Positions 1 through 9,396 of a stretch of 64,000 nt of DNA are shown piece by piece (the first letter of the stretch is position 1; every line of letters starts with the position of its first letter). The notes under the pieces were generated by a model that saw only the letters and a program-made list of their open reading frames with translations, was not told the DNA's origin and did no database searches. The stretch comes from Bacteroidales bacterium UBA5371 (GTDB lineage: Bacteria > Bacteroidota > Bacteroidia > Bacteroidales > P3), in the NCBI GenBank assembly GCA_002407855.1, contig DHPF01000007.1, forward strand, positions 62,001 through 126,000, read 5' to 3'. The position numbers were made by a program, and so were the translations under genes.

Positions 1-172
1 CCTTGCAGGATGTAATATGCAACCTTAGGGGTTACTTCTGCAACCTTGCAGGATGCATCGTGCATCCTCTAAGGTTGCAAAATTTATTCCTTATTTTGAG
101 AAATTATATCTTGATTCCACGAAATTAAAACTTGATTTCAATAAATTATAATCAAGTTTTATTTGCTGTTTA
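1..172. repeat. 21-bp-period array with GC-richer hairpin units
   Basis: The copies beginning CCTTGCAGG, CCTTAGGGG and CCTTGCAGG start at 2-base equivalents of positions 1, 23 and 44, a spacing of 22 and 21. Four more units follow in strict 21-bp steps at 89-109, 110-130, 131-151 and 152-172, sharing CTTGATT and AAATTA blocks. No coding potential is visible in 1-369 and the rest of that gap (173-369) shows no clear structure. The array belongs to the same class as the other 21-bp arrays of this window, but its first part is a family not seen elsewhere here. Confidence 0.75.
39..79. other. long near-perfect inverted repeat (hairpin)
   Basis: Arms 39-57 and 61-79 are 19 bp long, with a 3-base loop TCG and two mismatches in the middle of the arms. 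The ends read TGCAACCTT and AAGGTTGCA. There is no following T-tract, so it does not look like an intrinsic terminator on either strand. Confidence 0.7.
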
Positions 173-369
173 TTAGGAAAGTATTTATGCTTTTGGCTTA
201 CAAGAAGTGCAATAATTTATTGAAAAGGTAAAATAAGAGTATTCCTATGCAATAATCTTCCTTATAATAAAAGTGATGTTAGATATTATTGCTTAAAAAC
301 AGATGCACGTTTTGGCAAGTTAGTAAGCAATTGTCTTGGGTTTAGGATTGAGTTTAGGATTAATTCTTC

Positions 370-1317
370 TTAAAACACACTAATCTTTAAGTATCGTTTT
401 GGGTGTTGCTTGATGTCTTCTATAAGGGCATCAAGTTTTTTGGTGGAGGTTTCTAAGTTTTTGTAAAGCTTATCGTCTCTTATCAGAAGCCCTGCACTTC
501 CTTCTCCATTTTCAATGGATTTTATAATTTTGGAAAGAGAATTGAGGCTTTTGTTTGCTTCAATTATGGTTTCTCCAAGATTGGCTTTGGCTATGGTATC
601 GCTTATATTGCTAAAATTATTGATTGCATTTGTGAGCTTTTCATTGTTTTGGCGGAAATTACTTGTGATGCTCTCAGCATTATCAATTATTGCTTGTATT
701 TTAACTTTCTCAGTGTCTATTAGCCCATCCAATTTTATTGAAACATTTTCCAAGTTTTGGGTGATTGATTTGATATTCTCCAAGCTTTGCTTTATATCGT
801 TTTGTGCTTGTTTGTCTAAAATGGCATTTACTCCAACTATTAATGTATCAACATTAGTCATTACACTATTTAGTTTCACAACAATTGGAGTTATATTATC
901 TGCCAATTGGTCTATCATTCCGTTTTCTATGGCTGACTCTATGGTATCTCTTCTGTGGAAGGTCTCGTTGGATATTCCCATTTTTATTTTCAAGGCTTTT
1001 GAACCGAGTAAGTCGGAAGAAAATATCATTATCTTAGAGTCTTTGGGGATTTCAATTTCACTATCAACGGCTATCCAAACAATAAATTTACTTGCTTTTT
1101 CATCTATACTCTTTATGTCTTTTATGTATCCTACTTTCATCCCATTAAGATATATGTAGTTGGATTTATATAGCCCCGAAACGTCATCAAAGACGGCGTA
1201 ATAGCTTGTTTCTACATTGAAAAGGTCTTTGCCTTTTAAAAATATAATCCCGAAATATAGTATAGCTATTGTTATTACTCCTATAATTCCTACTTTGTAT
1301 TCAGTTTTTATTTTCAC
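370..1317 (-). CDS. MlaD/MCE family lipid-transport protein
   Basis: This is a 315-residue protein with one N-terminal membrane segment (about residues 8-28), an MCE domain (about 38-115) and a long helical, coiled-coil-prone tail (about 130-300). MCE proteins are the periplasmic substrate-binding parts of ABC systems that move phospholipids between inner and outer membranes. It lies 4 bases downstream of the amidase gene on the same strand, so the two are probably cotranscribed. This amidase-MCE pair next to a divergent lptD fits an envelope-maintenance cluster. No permease or ATPase partner is in the window. The family call is firm; the transported lipid is not known. Confidence 0.88.
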   Translation of the reverse strand: MKIKTEYKVGIIGVITIAILYFGIIFLKGKDLFNVETSYYAVFDDVSGLYKSNYIYLNGMKVGYIKDIKSIDEKASKFIVWIAVDSEIEIPKDSKIMIFSSDLLGSKALKIKMGISNETFHRRDTIESAIENGMIDQLADNITPIVVKLNSVMTNVDTLIVGVNAILDKQAQNDIKQSLENIKSITQNLENVSIKLDGLIDTEKVKIQAIIDNAESITSNFRQNNEKLTNAINNFSNISDTIAKANLGETIIEANKSLNSLSKIIKSIENGEGSAGLLIRDDKLYKNLETSTKKLDALIEDIKQHPKRYLKISVF

Positions 1318-1321
1318 AATA

Positions 1322-2632
1322 CTATTTATTTAATTGTTTTTCTATTTCTTTTGCTTCTTCTATCGTTATGCGTTTATCTTTATGGAATATAACAACAAAA
1401 GCGTCTTTATGCCCTTTTTCTCTTATCTTTGTTTTGTGTGTATTGGCAGAATCAAAATTATCAAACCTACCTGAGGTATATTTCCACATTTTGCCTTCTT
1501 TATACATCCATAAATCTTCTATTCCTTTAAATTTAGTATTATTCTCTCCAAATTTTGTTTCATTAGCAAAGAACTGAACCCTATATACTATGGTTTGATT
1601 ATTAGATTTTGTTTCTTTGTCTTCTTTGTTAGTTTCTTTTAGAGTTGTTGTATCTTTCTTTTGAAGGTCTTGCTTTATTTTCTTTGCTAATTCCTCTGCC
1701 TTTTTGGCTTCTTCTTTTTGTTTTTTCTCTTCTAATTCTTTTTGTTTACGTTTTTCTTCGGCAATTCGTTTCTCTTGTGCTTCTTTTTCTTTGGCTTCTT
1801 TGTCTTGAGCTATGGCTTCTTTTGGTATCAGGCTTTCAATTGAGGGGGTTTCTAAATTAGTGCCTTCAAGTCTTTGTTTGTATTGAAATATTGCTTGAAA
1901 AATGGAAGCTGCTATCTTGTATTGTCCTAACTGAGTATTGAGATATTTCTCTTCCCTTGCGTTTGAAATAAAGCCTATTTCGGTCAAAACTGCTGGAACA
2001 GATGTTTTGTAGAGCACTAAATAAGGGGCTTGTTTGACGCCTCTACTTAGAAGATTGGTGTTGAAGGTATATTGTTTTTGCATTTTGTCGGCAAGCAAAA
2101 GGCTTTGTTCAAGATATGCGTTTTGATATAGTGCAAAGAAAATATTTGCTTCTGGGGAATTGGGGTTGAAGCCATCGTAGTTTTCAGCATAATTTGCTTC
2201 GGTTAGAATATCGGCATTTTCTTTCTTTGCTGCTTCTATATTCTCTTGTGTTTTGGCAAGCCCCATAACAAAGGTTTCGGTGCCTGTGGCTTCATGGTTT
2301 TTTGCAGCATTGCAATGAATGGATATAAAGATATCTGCCTTTTCTCTATTTGCAATTTGTGAGCGTTTAATTAAGTCTACGTCTTTGTCGGTCTTGCGTG
2401 TGTAAACTACATTGACATCAGGCAAATTCTCATTAATTATTTTACCCAATTTCAAACTTACAGCAAGATTAATGTCTTTTTCCAAACTTATTCTTCCCTT
2501 AGCTCCCGGTTTATCGCCTCCGTGTCCTGGGTCAAGGACTATTTTAGTAAGCCTATTTGACTTTGCTTCTTGTGCGTAAATATTATTAAACAACCCTCCT
2601 AAAACTAAGAATATGATTATAAAGTTTCTCAT
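1322..2632 (-). CDS. N-acetylmuramoyl-L-alanine amidase with SPOR-like tail
   Basis: It cleaves the amide bond between MurNAc and the stem peptide of peptidoglycan. The 436-residue protein has a signal peptide (residues 1-20, ending IYAQ), an Amidase_3 catalytic domain (about 30-255), a charged Lys/Glu coiled coil (about 275-340) and a C-terminal SPOR-like domain (about 350-430). Zinc ligands of the family are visible as H37 (DPGHGG), E51 and H106 (SIHCNA), and the catalytic glutamate as E218 (LTEIGF). A matching promoter lies at 2711-2740. It acts in the periplasm, probably in cell separation or wall turnover. The SPOR-like assignment is weaker than the catalytic one. Confidence 0.92.
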   Translation of the reverse strand: MRNFIIIFLVLGGLFNNIYAQEAKSNRLTKIVLDPGHGGDKPGAKGRISLEKDINLAVSLKLGKIINENLPDVNVVYTRKTDKDVDLIKRSQIANREKADIFISIHCNAAKNHEATGTETFVMGLAKTQENIEAAKKENADILTEANYAENYDGFNPNSPEANIFFALYQNAYLEQSLLLADKMQKQYTFNTNLLSRGVKQAPYLVLYKTSVPAVLTEIGFISNAREEKYLNTQLGQYKIAASIFQAIFQYKQRLEGTNLETPSIESLIPKEAIAQDKEAKEKEAQEKRIAEEKRKQKELEEKKQKEEAKKAEELAKKIKQDLQKKDTTTLKETNKEDKETKSNNQTIVYRVQFFANETKFGENNTKFKGIEDLWMYKEGKMWKYTSGRFDNFDSANTHKTKIREKGHKDAFVVIFHKDKRITIEEAKEIEKQLNK

Positions 2633-2691
2633 TTTAAGTTTTTAATTATAATTAGTTTATACTTTATTCTTTTATTTTGAGAATAAAACAT

Positions 2692-2699
2692 TATTTTTG
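2692..2699 (+). promoter_or_regulatory. possible -7 element for lptD
   Basis: TATTTTTG matches TAnnTTTG and sits about 43 bases before the lptD TTG start. No TTG is found at the expected -33 spacing, so this is a weak call. Confidence 0.35.
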
Positions 2700-2710
2700 C
2701 AAATTCGTTA

Positions 2711-2740
2711 CAAAGGTAGTTAATTTATAAGACATAGCAA
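2711..2740 (-). promoter_or_regulatory. Bacteroidetes-type promoter of the amidase-MCE operon
   Basis: On the minus strand, TTG (2740-2738) is followed by 19 bases and TACCTTTG (2718-2711), matching the -33 TTG / -7 TAnnTTTG consensus. The start predicted a few bases beyond leaves a leader of about 70 nt before the amidase ATG at 2632. The -33 element abuts the lptD start codon. Confidence 0.65.
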
Positions 2741-2741
2741 T

Positions 2742-5318
2742 TTGAATAAACATTTTTACATTATTAATACATCATTTTTTGTTTGTGTACTAATGTTTTT
2801 GTGCATCTTGCCTTATAATTTATTTGCACAAGAAATTGCTGATACTTCTTCGGTTAAGCCTATGAGAAAGAAATCAACTTTTGACGATAGGGTTATATAT
2901 TCTGCCAAAGACTCCATAACAACCGATTTAACTCAAAAGAAGGTTTATCTTTACAATAATTCAAAGATAAAGATGGGTAATATTGAATTAGAAGCGGGAC
3001 ATATTTCTATTGGTTTTGAAAACAAAGAACTCCACGCCGAAGGAAGCAAAGACAGTTCTGACAATATTTCACAACACCCTATCTTTAAAGAAAAGGGCAC
3101 TGAATACAAGGCAAAGATAATTGATTATAATTTTGAGACCAAGAAAGGTTTGATTAAAGGAGTATTTACCAAAGAGGGTGAAGGTTATTTGCATGGAGAG
3201 AAGGTTAAGAAAGTTGATGATAGAACAATGTATATTGGAGGAGGGCAATTTACAACCTGCGACTTGGAGCACCCTCATTTTGCCTTAAACTTCAATAAAG
3301 CAAAAGTGGTAACCCAAGATAAAATTGTTACAGGACCTGCATGGTTTTCGGTTATGGATATTCCTTTACCTTTGGCTGTGCCTTTTGGATACTTCCCTTT
3401 CACCGACCAAAAGAAATCAGGTTTTCTTATGCCAACTTACGGATATGCACAAAATAGAGGATATTATTTTCGGAATATAGGTTGGTATTTTGCAATCAAC
3501 GATTATGTAGATTTAGCTCTACAAGCAGATATTTACACTAATATGAGCTGGGCAGCTAACCTAAAAACAAGCTACGCCAAAAGGTATAAATATAGAGGAG
3601 GTATTGATCTTCGCTACGAGATTAACCAGACAGGTATTAGAAATACCCCAACCTTTCAAGACCAAAGAGACTTCCGCCTTATGTGGACACACAGTCAAGA
3701 GCCTAAGGCAAACCCATATAGTAATTTCTCAGCAAATGTTAATTTAGTGAGTAACACATTTAATCAATATGCAGTCAATACTTCCGATTATTTCAACAAT
3801 ACCACAACTTCAAGTATTGCTTACTCAACTCGTTTTGGTGAGAAATTCACCTTTACGGCCAACCTTGGCGAAAACTACAACGTAAATACAGGAGCTATAA
3901 ACTTAGACCTACCTTCTATAAGCCTTTCCTCTTCACAATTCTATCCTTTTAGAAAAAAGAACAGCAAAGGAAAAACAAAATGGTATGAGAATATAACAAT
4001 TTCCTATCGCACCAATTTAGCAAACACAATTAATACCTACGACTCCATACTTTTTACAAAAAATGTTTTAAAGCACATGAAAAATGGTATGCAGCATTCT
4101 ATCCCTATAAATAGCAGTATGAAGGTTTTTAAATACTTTAACTGGACAAATTCCATTAACTATACCGAAAGATGGTATCTGAATTCCATTGTTAAAAAGA
4201 TAGACCCATTAGATACTAATTTTGTTGTGTTGAAAGATACCATTATGGGCTTTATTGCTAATAGAGATGCCGTTTTTTCTTCTTCTCTTAACACCCGATT
4301 ATATGGAATGTTTGCGTTTAAGAAAGGCTATATAAAAGCTATAAGGCACGTTATCAATCCTTCAATTAACTTCAACTACACACCCGATTTCTCTAATCCA
4401 AGCTTAGGCTTTTATGATTTTTATTTGGATAGACAGGGTAATAAAGTTTTCTATTCAAAAACCGAAGGTGCTATATATGGTTCACCTCCTATGGGAGAAT
4501 CAGGAATAGTTGGGTTTTCTCTTGGAAATAACTTAGAGATGAAGGTTAAGAACAAGAAAGACACCACTGATGGTACAACAAAGATAGTTCTATTAGAGAG
4601 TTTTTCTCTTTCAACTGGCTACGACATTGCAAAAGATTCTGTTAATTGGCAACCTTTGAGACTAAATGCAAGAACAACTCTTTTTAAGAAGCTTTTAATT
4701 AGTTTTAATGCTGCCTTTACTCCATACGTTATGGATTCTAATTCAAGACTAACCAATGAACTATTAATACATAAGGAAGGCAAACTTTTTAAACGTCAAA
4801 ATTCGCAATGGGATTTAAACCTTAGCTGGCAGTTTAACTCCAAGAAAGCCGAGAAAAATGGCGACCCAAGTCAAACAAGTTCTCAACCCTATGCCTCGGA
4901 AACCGAACTAAACTACTCTCCTTTTGTTAATCCTAATGAGGTATTGGCTTATGATGTTGATTTTACAATACCTTGGAGCTTAAATTTAGGATTAAACTAT
5001 GGTCAGATGAGTTCTTTTGTTGCAAAAATTGCAGGGTATGAGACCACAAAATCAGCTATTTTGACCGTAAGAGGCGACATAAATATTACTCCAAAGTGGA
5101 AAATTGGGTTTACATCCGGCTACGACTTTATTAATAAAGACTATACTTATACTTCAATAGATTTTTATAGAGATTTGCATTGTTGGGAGATGCGAATGAA
5201 TTGGGTTCCTTTTGGATTTCGTCAAGGGTGGAACTTTACCATTGCCGTTAAAGCCTCAATGTTGCAAGATTTAAAATACGAAATAAGAGACGATTTTAGA
5301 AATAGGGTTCAGTACTAA
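2742..5318 (+). CDS. lptD: LPS-assembly protein LptD (OstA-like outer membrane barrel)
   Basis: The 858-residue protein has a signal peptide (about 1-30, ending LFAQ), an OstA-like N-terminal domain (about 45-200; repeated YKAKIIDYNF and TTCDLEHPHF-type segments) and a long beta-barrel region. It would insert lipopolysaccharide into the outer leaflet. The start is a TTG; the next in-frame ATG would cut into the signal peptide. An LptE-like lipoprotein partner is encoded at 16613-17113. Divergent from the amidase gene, with only 109 bases between the two starts. Confidence 0.85.
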   Translation: MNKHFYIINTSFFVCVLMFLCILPYNLFAQEIADTSSVKPMRKKSTFDDRVIYSAKDSITTDLTQKKVYLYNNSKIKMGNIELEAGHISIGFENKELHAEGSKDSSDNISQHPIFKEKGTEYKAKIIDYNFETKKGLIKGVFTKEGEGYLHGEKVKKVDDRTMYIGGGQFTTCDLEHPHFALNFNKAKVVTQDKIVTGPAWFSVMDIPLPLAVPFGYFPFTDQKKSGFLMPTYGYAQNRGYYFRNIGWYFAINDYVDLALQADIYTNMSWAANLKTSYAKRYKYRGGIDLRYEINQTGIRNTPTFQDQRDFRLMWTHSQEPKANPYSNFSANVNLVSNTFNQYAVNTSDYFNNTTTSSIAYSTRFGEKFTFTANLGENYNVNTGAINLDLPSISLSSSQFYPFRKKNSKGKTKWYENITISYRTNLANTINTYDSILFTKNVLKHMKNGMQHSIPINSSMKVFKYFNWTNSINYTERWYLNSIVKKIDPLDTNFVVLKDTIMGFIANRDAVFSSSLNTRLYGMFAFKKGYIKAIRHVINPSINFNYTPDFSNPSLGFYDFYLDRQGNKVFYSKTEGAIYGSPPMGESGIVGFSLGNNLEMKVKNKKDTTDGTTKIVLLESFSLSTGYDIAKDSVNWQPLRLNARTTLFKKLLISFNAAFTPYVMDSNSRLTNELLIHKEGKLFKRQNSQWDLNLSWQFNSKKAEKNGDPSQTSSQPYASETELNYSPFVNPNEVLAYDVDFTIPWSLNLGLNYGQMSSFVAKIAGYETTKSAILTVRGDINITPKWKIGFTSGYDFINKDYTYTSIDFYRDLHCWEMRMNWVPFGFRQGWNFTIAVKASMLQDLKYEIRDDFRNRVQY

Positions 5319-5437
5319 TAATACATCTTCGCTTTAATTCCGAATAATCTTAGAAAAAAAAATAAACAAAATTTTATTTAGTATTTATTTGAATTTAACT
5401 CTCTGGAATAAATTCTATTAAGTCAAGTATAATTTTA

Positions 5438-5521
5438 TAGAATCAAGTTTCAGCAAATTAGAATCAAGTTTCAGTAAATTAGAATCAAAAGACAAAGAAT
5501 TAGAATCAAGTTCTAAAATAG
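5438..5521. repeat. 21-bp array, AGAATCAA family (4 units)
   Basis: Four units at 5438-5458, 5459-5479, 5480-5500 and 5501-5521, each starting TAGAATCAA and followed by a variable half such as GTTTCAG or AAGACAA. A degenerate fifth unit may precede it (5417-5437). It fills the 359-bp gap between the convergent lptD and S41 protease genes. No other feature was seen in 5319-5677. Confidence 0.85.
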
Positions 5522-5677
5522 GTTATCTAAATATTAAACCTTGGTTATTCTTTTTATTGGGCAACGATGTTTATTTTTATATAATCAAATTCTATTCCTG
5601 AAAAAATCAAGTATTGAAACGATTTTTAATTAATAAAACTATGCTTTATGTAGCAAGGAATAAGAAGTATTGAACTC

Positions 5678-7288
5678 CTATTTGATATAACCAAAGTATG
5701 GAAGAGATTTCTGTATATCTTCATCCATTTTAACGTAAAGAGAATAGAAATACTTGTTGTCGTAGAGCGATTGTGCGATGTAGGCCTTCATTAGAAGCTT
5801 TATCTCTGAGCTATCTTTACCCATTGGAAGTGTTTTATCTACTCCATTGTTTTGGGCATAGTTCATCATATCTTGAAAAAGCTGATCTGAAACTTGGAAA
5901 TTCTTTATGAAATCTTCGCCACTCAAATATTTCTTAAACTCTGTGCGATGCTTGTCTGTGTAATCAAAGCAATATTTATATAGTAAGCCCTTTTGCAAAA
6001 GCTCTTGATAGTATTCTGATTTCTTATAATTATAGTATGGAAGTTCAATATCGGGCTCTATTCCTCCTCCTCCATAAACTATTCTTCCTTTCTTGGTTTT
6101 ATATTGCAAGCTGTCTGAATGCTGTATTGAGTCTTTATCGCCTTTGGACATATTGGCATAGCGTTGAATAAAATCTTCAAAGTATTTGTCGGGGTCGCCT
6201 TTTATGTATGGTCGTTGTATGCAACGTCCTGATGGGGTGTAGTATCTGGACACAGTTACTCTTACAGCAGAACCATCGGGCAGCATCTTTTGTTCTTGTA
6301 CTAAGCCTTTGCCAAAGGTTCTTCTGCCAATTATCATTGCCCTGTCGTTGTCTTGCATTGCTCCTGCCACAATCTCGGAAGCAGAGGCTGAAAGCTCATC
6401 AATTAAAATTATTAGCTTTCCTTTTTCAAACATACCACCACTTTGGGCAACTAAGTCTTCTCTTTTCCTTTTTCTTCCTTGCGTGTAAACTATCAAATCG
6501 CCCAAAGGCAAAAATTCATCGGCTACCTTATAGGCTTGGTCTAAGTAGCCACCGCCATTTCCTCTGAGGTCAAGAATTAATTCCTTCATTCCAAGTCTTA
6601 ATAAATGGTGTAAGGCTTGATTTACTTCCTTTGCGGTTGTTTGAGAAAATTGATTAATACGAATATATCCGGCTTTGTCATTGAGCATTCCGCTGTATTC
6701 CACACTAAATGTTGGGATAACATCTCTCTTAATAGTAAATGGTATTAACTGCGATATGCCTTGACGTTTAATTCCTAATTGAACAGAGGAGCCTTTCTTA
6801 CCTTTAAGAAGTCGCATTACGTCTTGGTTTTCTATTTTCTTGCCTGCTTTTATACTATCATTAATAGTTACAATTCTATCTCCTGCCATTATTCCTGCTT
6901 TCATTGAAGGCGAAGAAGCGACAGGTTGTATTACAACAATTGTGTCTTCAATTATTCTAAACTGAATGCCTATCCCTTCAAACTCTCCGTCTAATGATTC
7001 TTTTTCTTGTTTGAAATCGTTTAAACTTAGATAGGTTGAGTGTGGGTCAAGCTGCTGTAAGAAAGAAAGTATAAAGCTATCGGAAAGAGAGTCAAAGTCT
7101 ATCTCATCAACATAATCTTCTTCTACAAGATTCATTATGTAGGAGAATTTTTGAGCTAAGGCATTATTTTTTGAAGAATAGGCAAATGATGTATCGGAAC
7201 TCTCTTTGGGGAGAATGAAATAGCCCAGCAATATGCCAAGTATTATTGAAATAGCTACAACAAGAGGAGTTCTGGCTCTATTATTCAT
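5678..7288 (-). CDS. S41 family C-terminal processing peptidase
   Basis: This 536-residue protein has an N-terminal membrane anchor or signal (about 8-26), a PDZ domain (about 95-185) and a tail-specific protease domain (about 200-380). The catalytic serine lies in SASASE (residues 300-305) and the general-base lysine is K327 in FGKG. Members cut periplasmic proteins near their C-termini. The start overlaps the end of lysS by 8 bases, so the two are translationally coupled. The C-terminal 150 residues are a Bacteroidetes-style extension with no recognised motif. Confidence 0.93.
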   Translation of the reverse strand: MNNRARTPLVVAISIILGILLGYFILPKESSDTSFAYSSKNNALAQKFSYIMNLVEEDYVDEIDFDSLSDSFILSFLQQLDPHSTYLSLNDFKQEKESLDGEFEGIGIQFRIIEDTIVVIQPVASSPSMKAGIMAGDRIVTINDSIKAGKKIENQDVMRLLKGKKGSSVQLGIKRQGISQLIPFTIKRDVIPTFSVEYSGMLNDKAGYIRINQFSQTTAKEVNQALHHLLRLGMKELILDLRGNGGGYLDQAYKVADEFLPLGDLIVYTQGRKRKREDLVAQSGGMFEKGKLIILIDELSASASEIVAGAMQDNDRAMIIGRRTFGKGLVQEQKMLPDGSAVRVTVSRYYTPSGRCIQRPYIKGDPDKYFEDFIQRYANMSKGDKDSIQHSDSLQYKTKKGRIVYGGGGIEPDIELPYYNYKKSEYYQELLQKGLLYKYCFDYTDKHRTEFKKYLSGEDFIKNFQVSDQLFQDMMNYAQNNGVDKTLPMGKDSSEIKLLMKAYIAQSLYDNKYFYSLYVKMDEDIQKSLPYFGYIK

Positions 7289-8816
7289 TTGAAGTGCTTT
7301 GTGTATTGTGTTTCTCTGGTTTCATTTGAGGGAAGAAAAGTACGTCTTGAATAGAATGGGAATTGGTCATCATCATAGCCAATCGGTCAATGCCTATTCC
7401 CAAGCCTGATGTTGGTGGCATACCATATTCTAATGCTCTTAGGAAGTCTTCATCTAAAACCATAGACTCTGTATCTCCTCTTTTGCCAAGTTCCAATTGG
7501 TCAATGAAACGTTCTCTTTGGTCAATTGGGTCGTTGAGTTCGGAGTAGGCGTTGCAAATCTCTTTTCCGTTACATACGGCTTCAAAACGCTCTACTAAAC
7601 CTTCCTTAGAACGATGCTTCTTAGCCAAAGGCGACATCTCAATTGGGTAATCGTAAATGAATGTTGGCTGAATTAGTTTACTTTCGCAAGTTTCTCCAAA
7701 TATTTCATCAATAAGCTTGCCTTTGCCCATTGAGTTATCGGTAGGGATATTTAGTTTCTTGCAAGTTTCTCTTAAGGCAGCTTCGTCCATATTTGAAATA
7801 TCAATTCCTGTAAAGTGTTCAATGGCTTCAAACATAGTATAACGCTTCCAAGGACGCTTGAAATCAATAATGTTTTCTCCTACTTGCACTTTTGTGGTTT
7901 TATGTAATGCCAAAGCTATCCTTTCAACCATTTCTTCCACTATGTCCATCATCCAGAAGTAATCCTTATAGGCAACATAAAGTTCCATTTGAGTAAATTC
8001 AGGGTTATGGAATCTATCCATTCCTTCGTTACGGAAGTCTTTTGAAAATTCATAAACTCCATCGTAACCCCCAACAATAAGCCTTTTGAGAAAGAGTTCA
8101 TTTGCAATACGCAAATAAAGAGTTGTATCAAGAGTGTTATGGTAAGTTTTAAATGGCCTTGCAGCTGCTCCTCCATAAAGAGGTTGCAAAATAGGAGTCT
8201 CAACTTCAAGATAGCCCTTTTCATTAAGGAAATCCCGCATTGTGTTTACCAAAATAGTTCTTTGTATGAAGACGTTCCTATATTGAGGATTGACAATTAA
8301 ATCCAAATAACGCTGACGGTATCTTTGTTCTGGATTGGTGAAAGCATCATAAATAACACCATCTTTTTCCTTTACAATTGGCAAAGGGCGAATACTCTTA
8401 GACAAAACTGTAAGCTCCTTAACATGAATGGAGGTTTCTCCCATCTGAGTTACAAAGACATATCCCTTAACTCCAATAATATCCCCAATATCTAATAGTT
8501 TCTTGAATACAACATTATACATTGTTTTGTCTTCCGTAGGACATATCTCATCACGCTTAACATAGAGTTGAATCTTACCAACACTATCTTGAATTACAAC
8601 AAAGGAAGCTGCACCCATAACCCTACGAGACATTATTCGTCCTGCGATACTTACCTCTTGAAATAATGTGTTATCCAAAGGAAATTTCTCTAATATCTCT
8701 GTTGATTTTGCATTTACTTCATATAAAGGAGCAGGATAGGGATTAATTCCTAATGCTCTGATTTGTTCAGCGGCTTCTCTGCGCAATATTTCTTGTTCTG
8801 AAAGTTCTGTACTCAT
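7281..8816 (-). CDS. lysS: lysine--tRNA ligase (class II)
   Basis: It charges tRNA-Lys. The product of about 511 residues has an N-terminal OB-fold anticodon-binding domain (about 45-165) and a class II synthetase core, with motif 2 (FRNEGMDRFHNPEF) and motif 3 (GLGIGIDRLAM). The open frame extends 12 codons further upstream to 8852, but a TAnnTTTG element at 8850-8857 overlaps that earlier ATG, so the ATG at 8816 (MSTELSEQ) is the better start. The 3' end overlaps the S41 protease gene. Confidence 0.95.
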   Translation of the reverse strand: MSTELSEQEILRREAAEQIRALGINPYPAPLYEVNAKSTEILEKFPLDNTLFQEVSIAGRIMSRRVMGAASFVVIQDSVGKIQLYVKRDEICPTEDKTMYNVVFKKLLDIGDIIGVKGYVFVTQMGETSIHVKELTVLSKSIRPLPIVKEKDGVIYDAFTNPEQRYRQRYLDLIVNPQYRNVFIQRTILVNTMRDFLNEKGYLEVETPILQPLYGGAAARPFKTYHNTLDTTLYLRIANELFLKRLIVGGYDGVYEFSKDFRNEGMDRFHNPEFTQMELYVAYKDYFWMMDIVEEMVERIALALHKTTKVQVGENIIDFKRPWKRYTMFEAIEHFTGIDISNMDEAALRETCKKLNIPTDNSMGKGKLIDEIFGETCESKLIQPTFIYDYPIEMSPLAKKHRSKEGLVERFEAVCNGKEICNAYSELNDPIDQRERFIDQLELGKRGDTESMVLDEDFLRALEYGMPPTSGLGIGIDRLAMMMTNSHSIQDVLFFPQMKPEKHNTQSTSNE

Positions 8817-8849
8817 ATTGAAAACATCATTATATTTTAAAATAAAATG

Positions 8850-8857
8850 CAAAAATA
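8850..8857 (-). promoter_or_regulatory. probable -7 element of lysS
   Basis: On the minus strand TATTTTTG matches TAnnTTTG. It lies 34 bases before the ATG at 8816. No clear -33 TTG is present at the usual distance. Confidence 0.4.
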
Positions 8858-8948
8858 CGTGAAATATTGCTTTATATCTAATTTTAAGAATAAAAATTGG
8901 CTAAATAGATTATATAGAAAGTGTTTTTGAACAATTAGTTGGTTGGTA

Positions 8949-8988
8949 AAAAAAAGGAAAGGATGATATAAACCACCCTTTCCTTTGC
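8949..8988 (-). terminator. intrinsic terminator downstream of tRNA-Met
   Basis: A perfect 10-bp stem (8955-8964 with 8979-8988, AAAGGAAAGG paired with CCTTTCCTTT) encloses a 14-base loop. On the minus strand it is followed by a run of T. It lies about 25 bases after the tRNA, reading in the tRNA's direction. Confidence 0.8.
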
Positions 8989-9014
8989 ATTGTTTAATAG
9001 AAATTAATCATTAG

Positions 9015-9086
<72 letters not shown>

Positions 9087-9101
9087 TCTTATTTCAGTTT
9101 G

Positions 9102-9132
9102 CAAAGGTACAAAATAGTTTATCAACTACAAA
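9102..9132 (-). promoter_or_regulatory. promoter of tRNA-fMet
   Basis: On the minus strand TTTG (9132-9129), 19 bases and TACCTTTG (9109-9102) give an exact match to the Bacteroidetes consensus, ending 15 bases before the mature 5' end. Confidence 0.8.
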
Positions 9133-9291
9133 ATTTTAAAACGAAAAAAGTTCATTTAGTTTGGCTTATATGAAATAAATAATCTATAAATTGCTACAAT
9201 ATACCCTTTTGAATAAAATAAAAACAAAGCAAAACAAAATAACAAAAACATATTATTTAAAGAAAAGTTAGTCAAACTACTATTAAATTAT

Positions 9292-9375
9292 TAGAATCAA
9301 AAGGTAAAATTTTAGAATCAAAAGATAATTTATTAGAATCAAAAGACAATAAATTAGAATCAAAAGACAATAAAA
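9292..9375. repeat. 21-bp array, AGAATCAA family (4 units)
   Basis: Units at 9292-9312, 9313-9333, 9334-9354 and 9355-9375 all begin TAGAATCAAAAG; the last two differ only in their final bases. The array lies just beyond the 3' end of the flippase gene, between it and the tRNA-fMet promoter. Confidence 0.88.
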
Positions 9376-9396
9376 TTAAACTTAGTTTATTTTTCC

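Noticed and set aside
515..1159. Plus-strand open frame of 214 codons opposite the MCE gene
   Set aside because: It is an antisense shadow of a convincing MCE protein with membrane-like composition caused by the complementary strand.
9292..9375. Intrinsic terminators for the arrays of the AGAATCAA family
   Set aside because: Most arrays lack a stable stem followed by a T-run. Real terminators in the window (8949, 10898, 51654) look quite different.
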